NCBI GenBank assembly: GCA_963969495.1
Contig: OZ018333.1
Coordinates: 92,887,207-92,951,206, forward strand
Origin: Ceratothoa steindachneri
Taxonomy: Eukaryota > Arthropoda > Malacostraca > Isopoda > Cymothoidae
DNA: 64,000 bases
Direction: 5' to 3'
Shown here: positions 35,627 through 46,652 of the stretch, piece by piece
Position numbering within the stretch: the first letter of the stretch is position 1
How the letters are laid out: each line of letters begins with the position of its first letter
The notes under the pieces: model-generated
What the model saw: only the letters and a program-made list of their open reading frames with translations
What the model was told of the DNA's origin: nothing
Databases searched by the model: none
Translations under genes and position numbers: made by a program

Positions 35627-38600
35627 TTACGGTGTTGTTATGACATTAGGTTTTGTTATGACATTAGGTTTTGTTAGGATATTAGCTGTTGTTATGACAT
35701 TAGCTGTTGTTATGACATTAGCTGTTGTTATGAAATTAGCTGTTGTTGTGACATTAGGTGTTGCTATGACATTAGGTGTTGTTGTGACATTAGGTGTTGT
35801 TGTGACATTAGGTGTTGCTATGACATTAGGTGTTGCTATGACATTAGGTGTTGCTATGACATTAGGTGTTGCTATGACATTAGATTTTGTTATGACATTA
35901 GATTTTGTTATGACATTAGATTTTGTTATGACCTTAGGTTTTGTTATGACATTAGGTTTTGTTATGACATTAGGTTTTGTTATGACATTAGGTTTTGTTA
36001 TGACATTAGGTTTTGTTATGACATTAGGTTTTATTACTCTAGGCTTCGTTATTACTCTAGGCTTCGTTATTACTCTAGGCTTCGTTATTACTCTAGGCTT
36101 CGTTACTACTCTCGGCTCCGTTACTACTCTCGGCTCCGTTACTACTCTAGGCTCAGTTACTACTCTAGGCTCAGTTACTACTCTAGGCTCAGTTACTACT
36201 CTAGGCTCAGTTACTACTCTAGGCTCAGTTACTACTCTAGGCTCAGTTACTACTCTAGGCTCAGTTACTACTCTAGGCTCAGTTACTACTCTAGGCTCAG
36301 TTACGACTCTAGGCTCTGTTATGACTCTAGGCTCTGTTTTGACTCTAGGCTCTGTTTTGACTCTAGGCTCTGTTTTGACTCTAGGCTCTGTTTTGACTCT
36401 AGGCTCTGTTTTGACTCTAGGCTCTGTTTTGACTCTAGGCTCTGTTTTGACTCTAGGCTCTGTTTTGACTCTAGGCTCTGTTTTGACTCTAGGCTCTGTT
36501 TTGACTCTAGGCTCTGTTTTGACTCTAGGCTCTGTTTTGACTCTAGGCTCTGTTTTGACTCTAGGCTCTGTTTTGACTCTAGGCTCTGTTTTGACTCTAG
36601 GCTCTGTTTTGACTCTAGGCTCTGTTATGACTCTAGGCTCTGTCATGACTCTAGGCTCTGTCATGACTCTAGGCTCTGTCATGACTCTAGGTTTTGTTAT
36701 GACATTAGGTTTTGTTATGACATTAGGTTTTATTACTCTAGGCTTCGTTATTACTCTAGGCTTCGTTATTACTCTAGGCTTCGTTATTACTTTAGGCTCC
36801 GTTACTACTCTCGGCTCCGTTACTACTCTAGGCTCCGTTACTAATCTAGGCTCTATTACTACTCTAGGCTCAGTTACTACTCTAGGCTCAGTTACTACTC
36901 TAGGCTCAGTTACTACTCTAGGCTCAGTTACTACTCTAGGCTCAGTTACTACTCTAGGCTCAGTTACTACTCTAGGCTGTGTTATGACTCTAGGCTCTGT
37001 TATGACTCTGCTCTGTTATGACTCTGCTCTGTTATGACTCTGCTCTGTTATGACTCTGCTTTGTTATGACTCTAGGCTTTGTTATGACATTAGGTTTTGT
37101 TATGACATTAGGTTTTGTTATGACATTAGGTTTTGTTATGACATTAGGTTTTGTTATCACTCTAGGTTTTGTTATCACTCTAGGTTTTGTTATCACTCTA
37201 GGTTTTGTTATCACTCTAGGTTTTGTTATCACAAGGTTTTTTAAGGACTCTATACTCTGTTATGACTCTAGGCTCTGTTTTGTCTCTAGGCTCTGTTTTG
37301 ACTTTAGGCTCTGTCATGACTCTAGGCTCTGTCATGACTCTAGGCTCTGTCATGACTCTAGGCTCTGTCATGATATTAGGTTTTGTTATGATATTAGGTT
37401 TTTCTTATGATATTAGGTTTTGTTATGACATTAGGTTTTATTACTCTAGGCTTCGTTATTACTCTAGGCTCCGTTACTACTCTCGGCTCCGTTACTAATC
37501 TAGGCTCCGTTACTAATCTAGGCTCCGTTACTAATCTAGGCTCCGTTACTAATCTAGGCTCTATTACTACTCTAGGCTCTATTACTACTCTAGGCTCTGT
37601 TATGACTAGGCTGTGTTATGACTCTAGGCTCTGTTTTGACTCTAGGCTCTGTTTTGACTCTAGGCTCTGTTTTGACTCTAGGCTCTGTTTTGACTCTAGG
37701 CTCTGTTTTGACTCTAGGCTCTGTTTTGACTCTAGGCTCTGTTTTGACTCTAGGCTCTGTCATGACTCTAGGCTCTGTTTTGACTCTAGGCTCTGTTTTG
37801 ACTCTAGGCTCTGTTTTGACTCTAGGCTCTGTTTTGACTCTAGGCTCTGTTTTGACTCTAGGCTCTGTTTTGACTCTAGGCTCTGTTTTGACTCTAGGCT
37901 CTTATGAATCTAGACTCTGTTATGACTCTAGGCTCTGTTATGATTCTAGGCTTTGTTATGACATTAGGTTTTGTTATGACATTAGGTTTTGTTATGACAT
38001 TAGGTTTTGTTATCACTCTAGGATTTGTTATCACTCTAGGTTTTGTTATCACTCTAGGTTTTGTTATCACTCTAGGTTTTGTTATCACTCTAGGTTTTGT
38101 TATCACTCTAGGTTTTGTTATCACTCTAGGTTTTGTTATCACTCTAGGTTTTGTTATCACTCTAGGTTTTGTTATCACTAGGTTTTTTAAGGACTCTAGA
38201 CTCTTATGACTCTAGGCTCTGTTTTGACTCTAGGCTTTGTTATGACATTAGGTTTTGTTATGACATTAGGTTTTGTTATGACATTAGGTTTTGTTATGAC
38301 ATTAGGTTTTGTTATGACATTAGGTTTTGTTATGACATTAGGTTTTGTTATGACATTAGGTTTTGTTATGACATTAGGTTTTGTTATGACATTAGGTTTT
38401 GTTATGACATTAGGTTTTGTTATGACATTAGGTTTTGTTATGACATTAGGTTTTGTTATGACATTAGGTTTTGTTATGACATTAGGTCTTGTTATGACAT
38501 TAGGTGTTGTTATGACATTAGGTGTTGTTATGACTTTAGGTGTTGTTATGACATTAGGTGTTGTTATGACATTAGGTGTTGTTATGACATTAGGTTTTGT

Positions 38601-40620
38601 TATGACATTAGGTTTTGTTATGACATTAGGTTTTGTTATGGCATTAGGTTTTGTTATGACATTAGGTTTTGTTATGACATTAGGTTTTGTTATGACATTA
38701 GGTTTTATTACTCTAGGTTTTGTCGTTACTCTAGGCTCCGTTACTACTCTAGGCTCCGTTACTACTCTAGGCTCCGTTACTACTCTAGGCTCCGTTACTA
38801 CTCTAGGCTCCGTTACTACTCTAGGCTCCGTTACTACTCTAGGCTCTTTTATTACTCTAGGCTCTTTTATTACTCTAGGCTCTGTTATTACTCTAGTCTC
38901 TGTTATTACTCTAGTCTCTGTTATTACTCTAGTCTCTGTTATTACTCTAGTCTCTGTTATTACTCTAGGCTCTGTTTTGACTCTAGGCTCTGTTTTGACT
39001 CTAGGCTCTGTCATGACTCTAGGCTCTGTCATGACTCTAGGCTCTGTCATGACTCTAGGCTCTGTCATGACTGTAGTCTCTGTCATGACTGTAGTCTCTG
39101 TCATGACATTAGGTTTTGTCATGACATTAGGTTTTGTTATGACATTAGGTTTTGTTATGACATTAGGTTTTGTTATGACATTAGGTTTTGTTATGACATT
39201 AGGTTTTGTTATGACATTAGGTTTTGTTATGACATTAGGTTTTGTTTTAACTCTAGGTTTTGTTTTAACTCTAGGTGTTGTTTTAACTTTAGGTGTTGTT
39301 TTAACTTTAGGTTTTGTTTTAACTTTAGGTTTTGTTTTAACTCTATGTGTGGTTATTATATAGGTCTTGTTATTACTCTAGGTGTCGTTATGACATGGTG
39401 TCGTTATTACACTAGGCTTTGTTATGACATGAGGTGTTGTTATGACATGAGGTGTTGTTATGACTAGTTTTTGTTATGATTAGTCTTTGTTATGGCATTA
39501 GTCTTTGTTATGACTTTAGGGTTTGTTATGACTTTAGGGTTTGTTATGACATTCGGGTTTGTTATGACATTAGGGTTTGTTATGACTTTAGGGTTTGTTA
39601 TGACATTAGACTTTGTTATCATTCTAGCTTTTGTTATCACTAGGCTTTGTTATGACATTAAGGTTTTGTTATCATTCTAGGCTCTGTTATAACTAAGCTC
39701 TGTTATAATTAGGCTGTTATTACTAGGCTTTGTTATCACTAGGCTTTGTAATCACTAGGCTTTGTATTACTAGGCTTTGTATTACTAGGCTTTGTATTAC
39801 TAGGCTTTGTATTACTATGCTTTATCATTAGTCTGTGTTATCATTAGTCTGTGTTATTGCTCTAGGCTTTGTAATAACTAGGTTTTGTTATGATTAGGTT
39901 TTGTTATTACATGAGGCGTTGTTATGACATGAGGCGTTGTTATGACATGAGGCGTTGTTATGACATGAGGCGTTGTTATGACATGAGGCTTTGTTATGAC
40001 ATGAGGCTTTGTTATGACATTACGTTTTGTTATCTTTCTAGGATTTGTTATTAATCTAGGCTGTCATGACTGTAGGCTCTGTCATGACATTAGGTTTTGT
40101 TATGACATTAGGTTTTGTTATGACATTAGGTTTTGTTATGACATTAGGTTTTGTTATGACATTAGGTTTTGTTATGACATTAGGTTTTGTTATGACATTA
40201 GGTTTTGTTATGACATTAGGTTTTGTTATGACATTAGGTTTTGTTATGACATGAGGCGTTGTTATGACATGAGGCGTTGTTATGACATGAGGCTTTGTTA
40301 TGACATGAGGCTTTGTTATGACATTACGTTTTGTTATCATTCTAGGATTTGTTATTAATCTAGGCTGTCATGACTGTAGGCTCTGTTATGACTCTAGGCT
40401 CTGTTATGACTCTAGGCTCTGTTATGACTCTAGGCTCTGTTATGACTCTAGGCTCTGTTATGACTCTAGGCTCTGTTATGACTCTAGGTTCTGTATTACT
40501 AGGCTTTGTTATGAAATTAGGTTTTGCTATGAAATTTGGTTTTGCTATGAAATTTGGTTTTGTTATGACATTAGGTGTTGTTATGACATTGTGTTGTTAT
40601 GACATTGTGTTGTTATGACA
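35627..40620. repeat. Large duplicated block, copy 2
   Basis: The block follows the order of 19.1-24.2 kb. It then contains one higher-order unit (landmark at 39473) where copy 1 has five, and after that the 'GAAATTTGGTTTTGCTATG' marker also seen at about 29.82 kb (here 40.53 kb). It therefore corresponds to about 19.1-29.93 kb with most of the higher-order repeats missing. Confidence 0.75.
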
Positions 40621-40639
40621 TTGTGTTGTTATGACATTG

Positions 40640-40830
40640 TGTTGTTATGACATTGTGTTGTTGTGACATTAGGTGTTGTTGTGACATTAGGTGTTGTTGT
40701 GACATTAGGTGTTGTTGTGACATTAGGTGTTGTTGTGACATTAGGTGTTGTTGTGACATTAGGTGTTGTTGTGACATTAGGTGTTGTTGTGACATTAGGT
40801 GTTGTTGTGACATTAGGGGTTGTTGTGACA
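40640..40830. repeat. 18-bp block GACATTAGGTGTTGTTGT
   Basis: About ten units in a homogeneous run. It is preceded by shorter GACATTGTGTTGTTAT units that also occur at 29.89-29.99 kb. Confidence 0.9.
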
Positions 40831-41009
40831 TTAGGGGTTGTTATGACATTAGGGGTTGTTATGACTCTAGGTGTTGTTATGACTCTAGGTTTTGTTATGA
40901 CTCTAGGTTTTGTTATGACTCTAGGTTTTGTTATGACTCTAGGTTTTGTTATGACTCTAGGTTTTGTTATGACTCTAGGTTTTGTTATGACTCTAGGTTT
41001 TGTTATGAC

Positions 41010-41265
41010 TCTAGGTTTTTCTATCATTCTAGGTTTTTCTATCATTCTAGGTTTTTCTATCATTCTAGGTTTTTCTATCATTCTAGGTTTTTCTATCATT
41101 CTAGGTTTTTCTATCATTCTAGGTTTTTCTATCATTCTAGGTTTTTCTATCATTCTAGGTTTTTCTATCATTCTAGGTTTTTCTATCATTCTAGGTTTTT
41201 CTATCATTCTAGGTTTTTCTATCACTCTAGGTTTTTCTATCACTCTAGGTTTTTCTATCACTCTA
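41010..41265. repeat. 18-bp block CATTCTAGGTTTTTCTAT
   Basis: About eleven units of CATTCTAGGTTTTTCTAT, followed by three of CACTCTAGGTTTTTCTAT. It joins a GTTATGACTCTAGG block to the CACTCTAGG block through stepwise single-base changes. Confidence 0.9.
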
Positions 41266-42140
41266 GGTTTTGTTATCACTCTAGGTTTTGTTATCACTCT
41301 AGGTTTTGTTATCACTCTAGGTTTTGTTATCACTCTAGGTTTTGTTATCACTCTAGGTTTTGTTATCACTCTAGGTTTTGTTATCACTCTAGGTTTTGTT
41401 ATCACTCTAGGTTTTGTTATCACTCTAGGTTTTGTTATCACTCTAGGTTTTGTTATCACTCTAGGTTTTGTTATCACTCTAGGTTTTGTTATCACTCTAG
41501 GTTTTGTTATCACTCTAGGTTTTGTTATCACTCTAGGTTTTGTTATCACTCTAGGTTTTGTTATCACTCTAGGTTTTGTTATCACTCTAGGTTTTGTTAT
41601 CACTCTAGGTTTTTTAAGGACTCTAGACTCTTATGACTCTAGGCTCTGTTTTGACTCTAGGCTTTGTTATGACATTAGGTTTTGTTATGACATTAGGTTT
41701 TGTTATGACATTAGGTTTTGTTATGACATTAGGTTTTGTTATCACTCTAGGTTTTGTTATCACTCTAGGTTTTGTTATCCCTCTAGGTTTTGTTATCACT
41801 CTAGGTTTTGTTATCCCTCTAGGTTTTGTTATCCCTCTAGGTTTTGTTATCCCTCTAGGTTTTGTTATCCCTCTAGGTTTTGTTATCCCTCTAGGTTTTG
41901 TTATCCCTCTAGGTTTTGTTATCCCTCTAGGTTTTGTTATCCCTCTAGGTTTTGTTATCACTCTAGGTTTTGTTATCACTCTAGGTTTTGTTATCACTCT
42001 AGGTTTTGTTATCACTCTAGGTTTTGTTATCACTCTAGGTTTTGTTATCACTCTAGGTTTTGTTATCACTCTAGGTTTTGTTATCACTCTAGGTTTTGTT
42101 ATCACTCTAGGTTTTGTTATCACTCTAGGTTTTGTTATCG
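41266..42140. repeat. 18-bp blocks CACTCTAGGTTTTGTTAT / CCCTCTAGG
   Basis: About 19 units of CACTCTAGGTTTTGTTAT, then the TTTTAAGGACTCTAGACTC landmark at 41612, a short GACATTAGG run, and again CACTCTAGG units with an internal run of CCCTCTAGGTTTTGTTAT (41.80-41.96 kb). Confidence 0.9.
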
Positions 42141-43785
42141 CTCTAGGTTTTGTTTATCGCTCTAGGTTTTGTTTATCGCTCTAGGTTTCGTTATCGCTCT
42201 AGGTTTCGTTATCGCTCTAGGTTTCGTTATCGCTCTAGGTTTCGTTATCGCTCTAGGTTTCGTTATCGCTCTAGGTTTCGTTATCGCTCTAGGTTTCGTT
42301 ATCGCTCTAGGTTTCGTTATCGCTCTAGGTTTCGTTATCGCTCTAGGTTTCGTTATCGCTCTAGGTTTCGTTATCGCTCTAGGTTTCGTTATCGCTCTAG
42401 GTTTCGTTATCGCTCTAGGTTTCGTTATCGCTCTAGGTTTCGTTATCGCTCTAGGTTTCGTTATCGCTCTAGGTTTCGTTATCGCTCTAGGTTTCGTTAT
42501 CGCTCTAGGTTTCGTTATCGCTCTAGGTTTCGTTATCCCTCTAGGTTTCGTTATCCCTCTAGGTTTCGTTTATCCCTCTAGGTTTCGTTTATCCCTCTAG
42601 GTTTCGTTTATCCCTCTAGGTTTCGTTTATCCCTCTAGGTTTTGTTTATCCCTCTAGGTTTTGTTTATCGCTCTAGGTTTCGTTATCGCTCTAGGTTTCG
42701 TTATCGCTCTAGGTTTCGTTATCGCTCTAGGTTTCGTTATCGCTCTAGGTTTCGTTATCGCTCTAGGTTTCGTTATCGCTCTAGGTTTCGTTATCGCTCT
42801 AGGTTTCGTTATCGCTCTAGGTTTCGTTATCGCTCTAGGTTCGTTATCGCTCTAGGTTTCGTTATCGCTCTAGGTTTCGTTATCGCTCTAGGTTTCGTTA
42901 TCGCTCTAGGTTTCGTTATCGCTCTAGGTTTCGTTATCGCTCTAGGTTTCGTTATCGCTCTAGGTTTCGTTATCGCTCTAGGTTTCGTTATCGCTCTAGG
43001 TTTTTTTATCCCTCTAGGTTTTTTTATCCCTCTAGGTTTTTTTATCCCTCTAGGGTTTTGTTATAGCTCTAGGTTTTGTTATAGCTCTAGGTTTTGTTAT
43101 AGCTCTAGGTTTTGTTATAGCTCTAGGTTTTGTTATAGCTCTAGGTTTCGTTATCGCTCTAGGTTTCGTTATCGCTCTAGGTTTCGTTATCGCTCTAGGT
43201 TTCGTTATCGCTCTAGGTTTCGTTATCGCTCTAGGTTTCGTTATCGCTCTAGGTTTCGTTATCGCTCTAGGTTTCGTTATCGCTCTAGGTTTCGTTATCG
43301 CTCTAGGTTTCGTTATCGCTCTAGGTTTCGTTATCGCTCTAAGTTTCGTTATCGCTCTAAGTTTCGTTATCGCTCTAGGTTTCGTTATCGCTCTAGGTTT
43401 CGTTATCGCTCTAGGTTTCGTTATCGCTCTAGGTTTCGTTATCGCTCTAGGTTTCGTTATCGCTCTAGGTTTCGTTATCGCTCTAGGTTTCGTTATCGCT
43501 CTAGGTTTCGTTATCGCTCTAGGTTTCGTTATCGCTCTAGGTTTCGTTATCGCTCTAGGTTTCGTTATCACTCTAGGTTTCGTTATCACTCTAGGTTTCG
43601 TTATCACTCTAGGTTTCGTTATCACTCTAGGTTTCGTTATCACTCTAGGTTTCGTTATCACTCTAGGTTTCGTTATCACTCTAGGTTTCGTTATCACTCT
43701 AGGTTTCGTTATCACTCTAGGTTTCGTTATCACTCTAGGTTTCGTTATCACTCTAGGTTTCGTTATCACTCTCGGTTTCGTTATG
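42141..43785. repeat. CpG-bearing 18-bp block CGCTCTAGGTTTCGTTAT
   Basis: Near-identical CGCTCTAGGTTTCGTTAT units fill 42.18-42.53, 42.66-43.00 and 43.14-43.56 kb. They are separated by 19-bp CCCTCTAGGTTTCGTTTAT, TTTTTTATCCCTCTAGG and AGCTCTAGGTTTTGTTAT runs. The block ends with about twelve CACTCTAGGTTTCGTTAT units. Each main unit carries two CpG dinucleotides, while the rest of the array has few. This is the right end of the 18-bp array. Confidence 0.95.
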
Positions 43786-44234
43786 TTAAATTAGGATTGT
43801 TTTGGGGGTTTTAAATTAGGAGTGTGTTTTTTGGTTTTAAATTAGGACTGGTCGTTGTGATAATAGGGTTTGCTATCAAATTAGGCTTTCTTATCACAGC
43901 TGAAGCTTTAAATAAATTGGTCTTGATTACTATCTTTTAATGGACTAGTTTATGCGAATATTCTAGGTTATATCAATATGATGGTGATTGTTCATAAGTC
44001 AAGATCTATTAAACCGGTTACCAGTTAAATGGATATTATCTGGTAGGTCTATGGCTTTTATATGTATCCGAAAGCTGGAGAAAACGAACTACTTATTAAC
44101 CAAATAAACGTTTGGAGAAGTCCTTTTGAACCTTGACAGAGATGGTTTCCTATTAAATTAGTGTATCTGATTAAATTATGGTTTATTTTTTATAAAATTA
44201 GTGTTTATATTGTTGTTGAATAGGTATAGGATAT
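43786..44234. other. Degenerate right edge and single-copy spacer
   Basis: 43.79-43.90 kb holds irregular steps that start TTAGG (TTAGGATTGTTTTGG, TTAGGAGTGTGTTTTTTGG, TTAGGACTGGTCG). From about 43.90 to 44.15 kb the DNA is single copy with no gene visible. From 44.15 kb, loose 'TTAAATTA' steps lead into the 21-bp array. Confidence 0.7.
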
Positions 44235-44825
44235 GAAATTAGGATTTGTTGTGAAATTAGAACTTGTCGTTGTGAAATTAGAACTTATCGTTGTGAAAGT
44301 ATGACTTGTCGTTGTGAAAGTAGGACTTGTCGTTTTGAAAACAAGACTTGTCGTTTTGAAAACAAGACTTGTCGTTTTGAAAACAAGACTTGTCGTTTTG
44401 AAAACAAGACTTGTCGTTTTGAAAACAAGACTTGTCGTTTTGAAAGCAAGACTTGTCGTTGTGAAATCAAGACTTGTCGTTTTGAAAATAGGACTTGTCG
44501 TTTTGAAAATAGGACTTGTCGTTTTGAAAATAGGACTTGTCGTTTTGAAAATAGGACTTGTCGTTGTGACAATAGGACTTGTCGTTGTGACAATAGGACT
44601 TGTCGTTGTGACAATAGGACTTGTCGTTGTGAAAATAGGACTTGTCGTTGTGAAAGCAAGACTTGTCGTTGTGAAAGCAAGACTTGTCGTTGTGAAAGCA
44701 AGACTTGTCGTTGTGAAAGCAAGACTTTTCGTTGTGAAAGCAAGACTTTTCGTTGTGAAAGCAAGACTTTTCGTTGTGAAAGCACGACTTGTCGTTGTGA
44801 AAGCACGACTTGTCGTTGTGAAAGG
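44235..44825. repeat. 21-bp array with ACTTGTCGTT core
   Basis: About 27 units of 21 bp share GACTTGTCGTT(T/G)TGAAA, with variable last bases (ACAA, ATAG, GCAA, CAATAG). The first step at 44235-44252 is still 18 bp (GAAATTAGGATTTGTTGT). The next (44253-44273) keeps GAAATTAG but continues AACTTGTCGTTGT, giving 21 bp. Since 21 is seven codons, frames stay open (seven-residue repeat starting CRFENKT); I do not regard these as genes. Confidence 0.95.
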
Positions 44826-44935
44826 AGGGGTTTTTAATGTGAAAGGTGGGGTTACTCAGATCTATAATCTATAATAAGGTCACGTTATGTATTTAACGAT
44901 TAGAAATGGGTATTATTTTCTAGGCGCATAGCCAT
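44826..44935. other. Spacer between the two 21-bp arrays
   Basis: This short non-repetitive stretch includes 'TGAAAGGAGGGGTTTTTAATG' split by no clear unit, then 'CTATAATCTATAATAAGG'. The next array starts near 44936. Confidence 0.6.
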
Positions 44936-45272
44936 TAGGGCTTGTCACTATATAATGGGGTCTTGTCCCTTTATGATTAGAGCTTGTCACTATATGATTA
45001 GGGCTTGTCACTATATAATAGGGGCTTGTCACTATATGATTAGGGCTTGTCACTTTATGATTAGGGCTTGTCACTTTATGATTAGGACTTGTCACTATAT
45101 GATTAGGGCTTGTCACTATATAATTAGGGCTTGTCACTATATAATTAGGGCTTGCCACTATATAATTAGGGCTTGCCACTATATGATTAGGGCTTGTCAC
45201 TATATAATTAGGACTTGTCACTATCTAATTAGGACTTGTCACTATCTAATTAGGACTTGTCACTATCTAATT
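44936..45272. repeat. 21-bp array with GGGCTTGTCACTATATGATT core
   Basis: About 16 units of 21 bp with variants at the second-last bases (TGATTA, TAATTA, CTAATTA, TTTATGATTA). It shares the period and the AGG(G/A)CTTGTC head with the previous array. It runs into the assembly gap, so its true length is unknown. Confidence 0.95.
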
Positions 45273-45472
45273 NNNNNNNNNNNNNNNNNNNNNNNNNNNN
45301 NNNNNNNNNNNNNNNNNNNNNNNNNNNNNNNNNNNNNNNNNNNNNNNNNNNNNNNNNNNNNNNNNNNNNNNNNNNNNNNNNNNNNNNNNNNNNNNNNNNN
45401 NNNNNNNNNNNNNNNNNNNNNNNNNNNNNNNNNNNNNNNNNNNNNNNNNNNNNNNNNNNNNNNNNNNNNNNN
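45273..45472. other. Assembly gap (200 N)
   Basis: Exactly 200 N. A round number usually means a gap of unknown size. The satellite enters from the left and is absent on the right. Confidence 0.99.
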
Positions 45473-46652
45473 ACGGAATAAGGGTTATATACAATAATAT
45501 TGAACGTTCCACACATTGGATTAGTCCTGAGGATACACCAATACCCCAACTAAAACAAAGACATCATCCACGTAAGAATCCCCTATTTTGCGTAGAATAT
45601 GAATGGCATAATCCATTTTGAACCTCCTAATTTAAATCAGCCTCTCAGCATATAGTTTTTACTGTACTCAGTTAGACCAATTAGATGCAGTATTAAAGAA
45701 AAAAAGGCCAGTATTAATCAATAAGATAACATGTCATAAGAGATCCCACACAAAAAATTGCAAATTTCGTATGGGAACTGAGTTCTTTTTTATACTCACC
45801 CGAATTTTGCCTTCAGAGGAATTTTTAAGAATTCATTAAAGAGGTTGAAACAGCTTTAAAGAAATATTTTGACTACAAATCACACGATTTTTACATAGTA
45901 CACAAGAAAGGTGAGTAGAAAGATGAAAACTAGTAGTAGAAACTGGTATAAATTGTATTACTTATTGAATTGATAAATAAATACGTACAATCGTAAGGAA
46001 AACTGCAATATACTCAGTATTGGTATTAGGTTAGTATAGCAATGAATAGCGACCTTCAAGCGACCTAGGTTCGCCCGATGCACTGTGAGGAAGCGATCCA
46101 ATCGCGATACTAACCGCAAATAAACGCATTTAAATATAAATAACTTCAAAGGGTTATTGGATTTCTATCCATAAATTAATTATAAACATGCCGCATTACA
46201 AATGGGATGACATAATATTTTACATTAATTATAATGTATTTTGCAGGGAAGTTTCAATTTCCCTAAACCTCATATTTTCATATGGGTTAAAATCTTTATC
46301 GTATCAACCTTCTCCGAACTCATATCTCGGTGCAAGAAAATAATTTATGTTCACATTGTTTCGCTCATCTGTGTTTTGTCAGCAGTCAATTTTACTCTGT
46401 ATTAAAGTATACTTTTTATTTCGATATTTTTCATCTTTTTTTCTAATATTAATGGTGCCTTTAGTAGTTATTTTAGCTAAATTAGGGACGGGAGCATGAG
46501 ATAAAGGCAATCCAAAAGTAAAAAATCCCATTCAGATTACAACTGCGTGACTTGATTTCGTTTACCCATAATTCGATAAGAAAAATGGTGAAATGTACGT
46601 GACATAATAACACGGATCGTGAATTATTAATGCTGATGATCACTGTGTATGT
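45473..46652. other. AT-rich intergenic DNA
   Basis: I see no supported gene, RNA or ordered repeat here. Short frames (for example 45958-46149, minus) have no recognisable features. Confidence 0.6.

Larger units (their letters stand above)
16256..43785. repeat. Main 18-bp satellite array (~27.5 kb)
   Basis: This array of roughly 1,500 units has the consensus (GACAT/ACTCT/CACTC)TAGG(T/C)(T/C)(T/C)TGTTAT, for example GACATTAGGTTTTGTTAT and GACTCTAGGCTCTGTTTT. A few units are 16, 17 or 19 bp. Units are sorted into blocks of near-identical variants of 5 to 30 copies. The plus strand is very rich in T and G and poor in C. Because 18 is six codons, most frames stay open for long distances, giving repetitive translations such as MTLGFV, CYDIRF or TKPNVI. 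These are by-products of the period. Variant blocks and larger duplications are listed separately. Confidence 0.98.

Noticed and set aside
16256..43785. Telomeric TTAGG array
   Set aside because: Each unit contains TTAGG or CTAGG once in an 18-bp context. There is no run of pure TTAGG, so only a coincidental resemblance can be claimed.
13817..45272. CRISPR array
   Set aside because: There are no unique spacers between repeats, units are contiguous, and no cas genes or leader exist. The setting is eukaryotic.
13817..45272. Centromere
   Set aside because: A large satellite with higher-order repeats would suit one, but nothing in the sequence shows centromere function and the array is interior to a scaffold with ordinary flanks.
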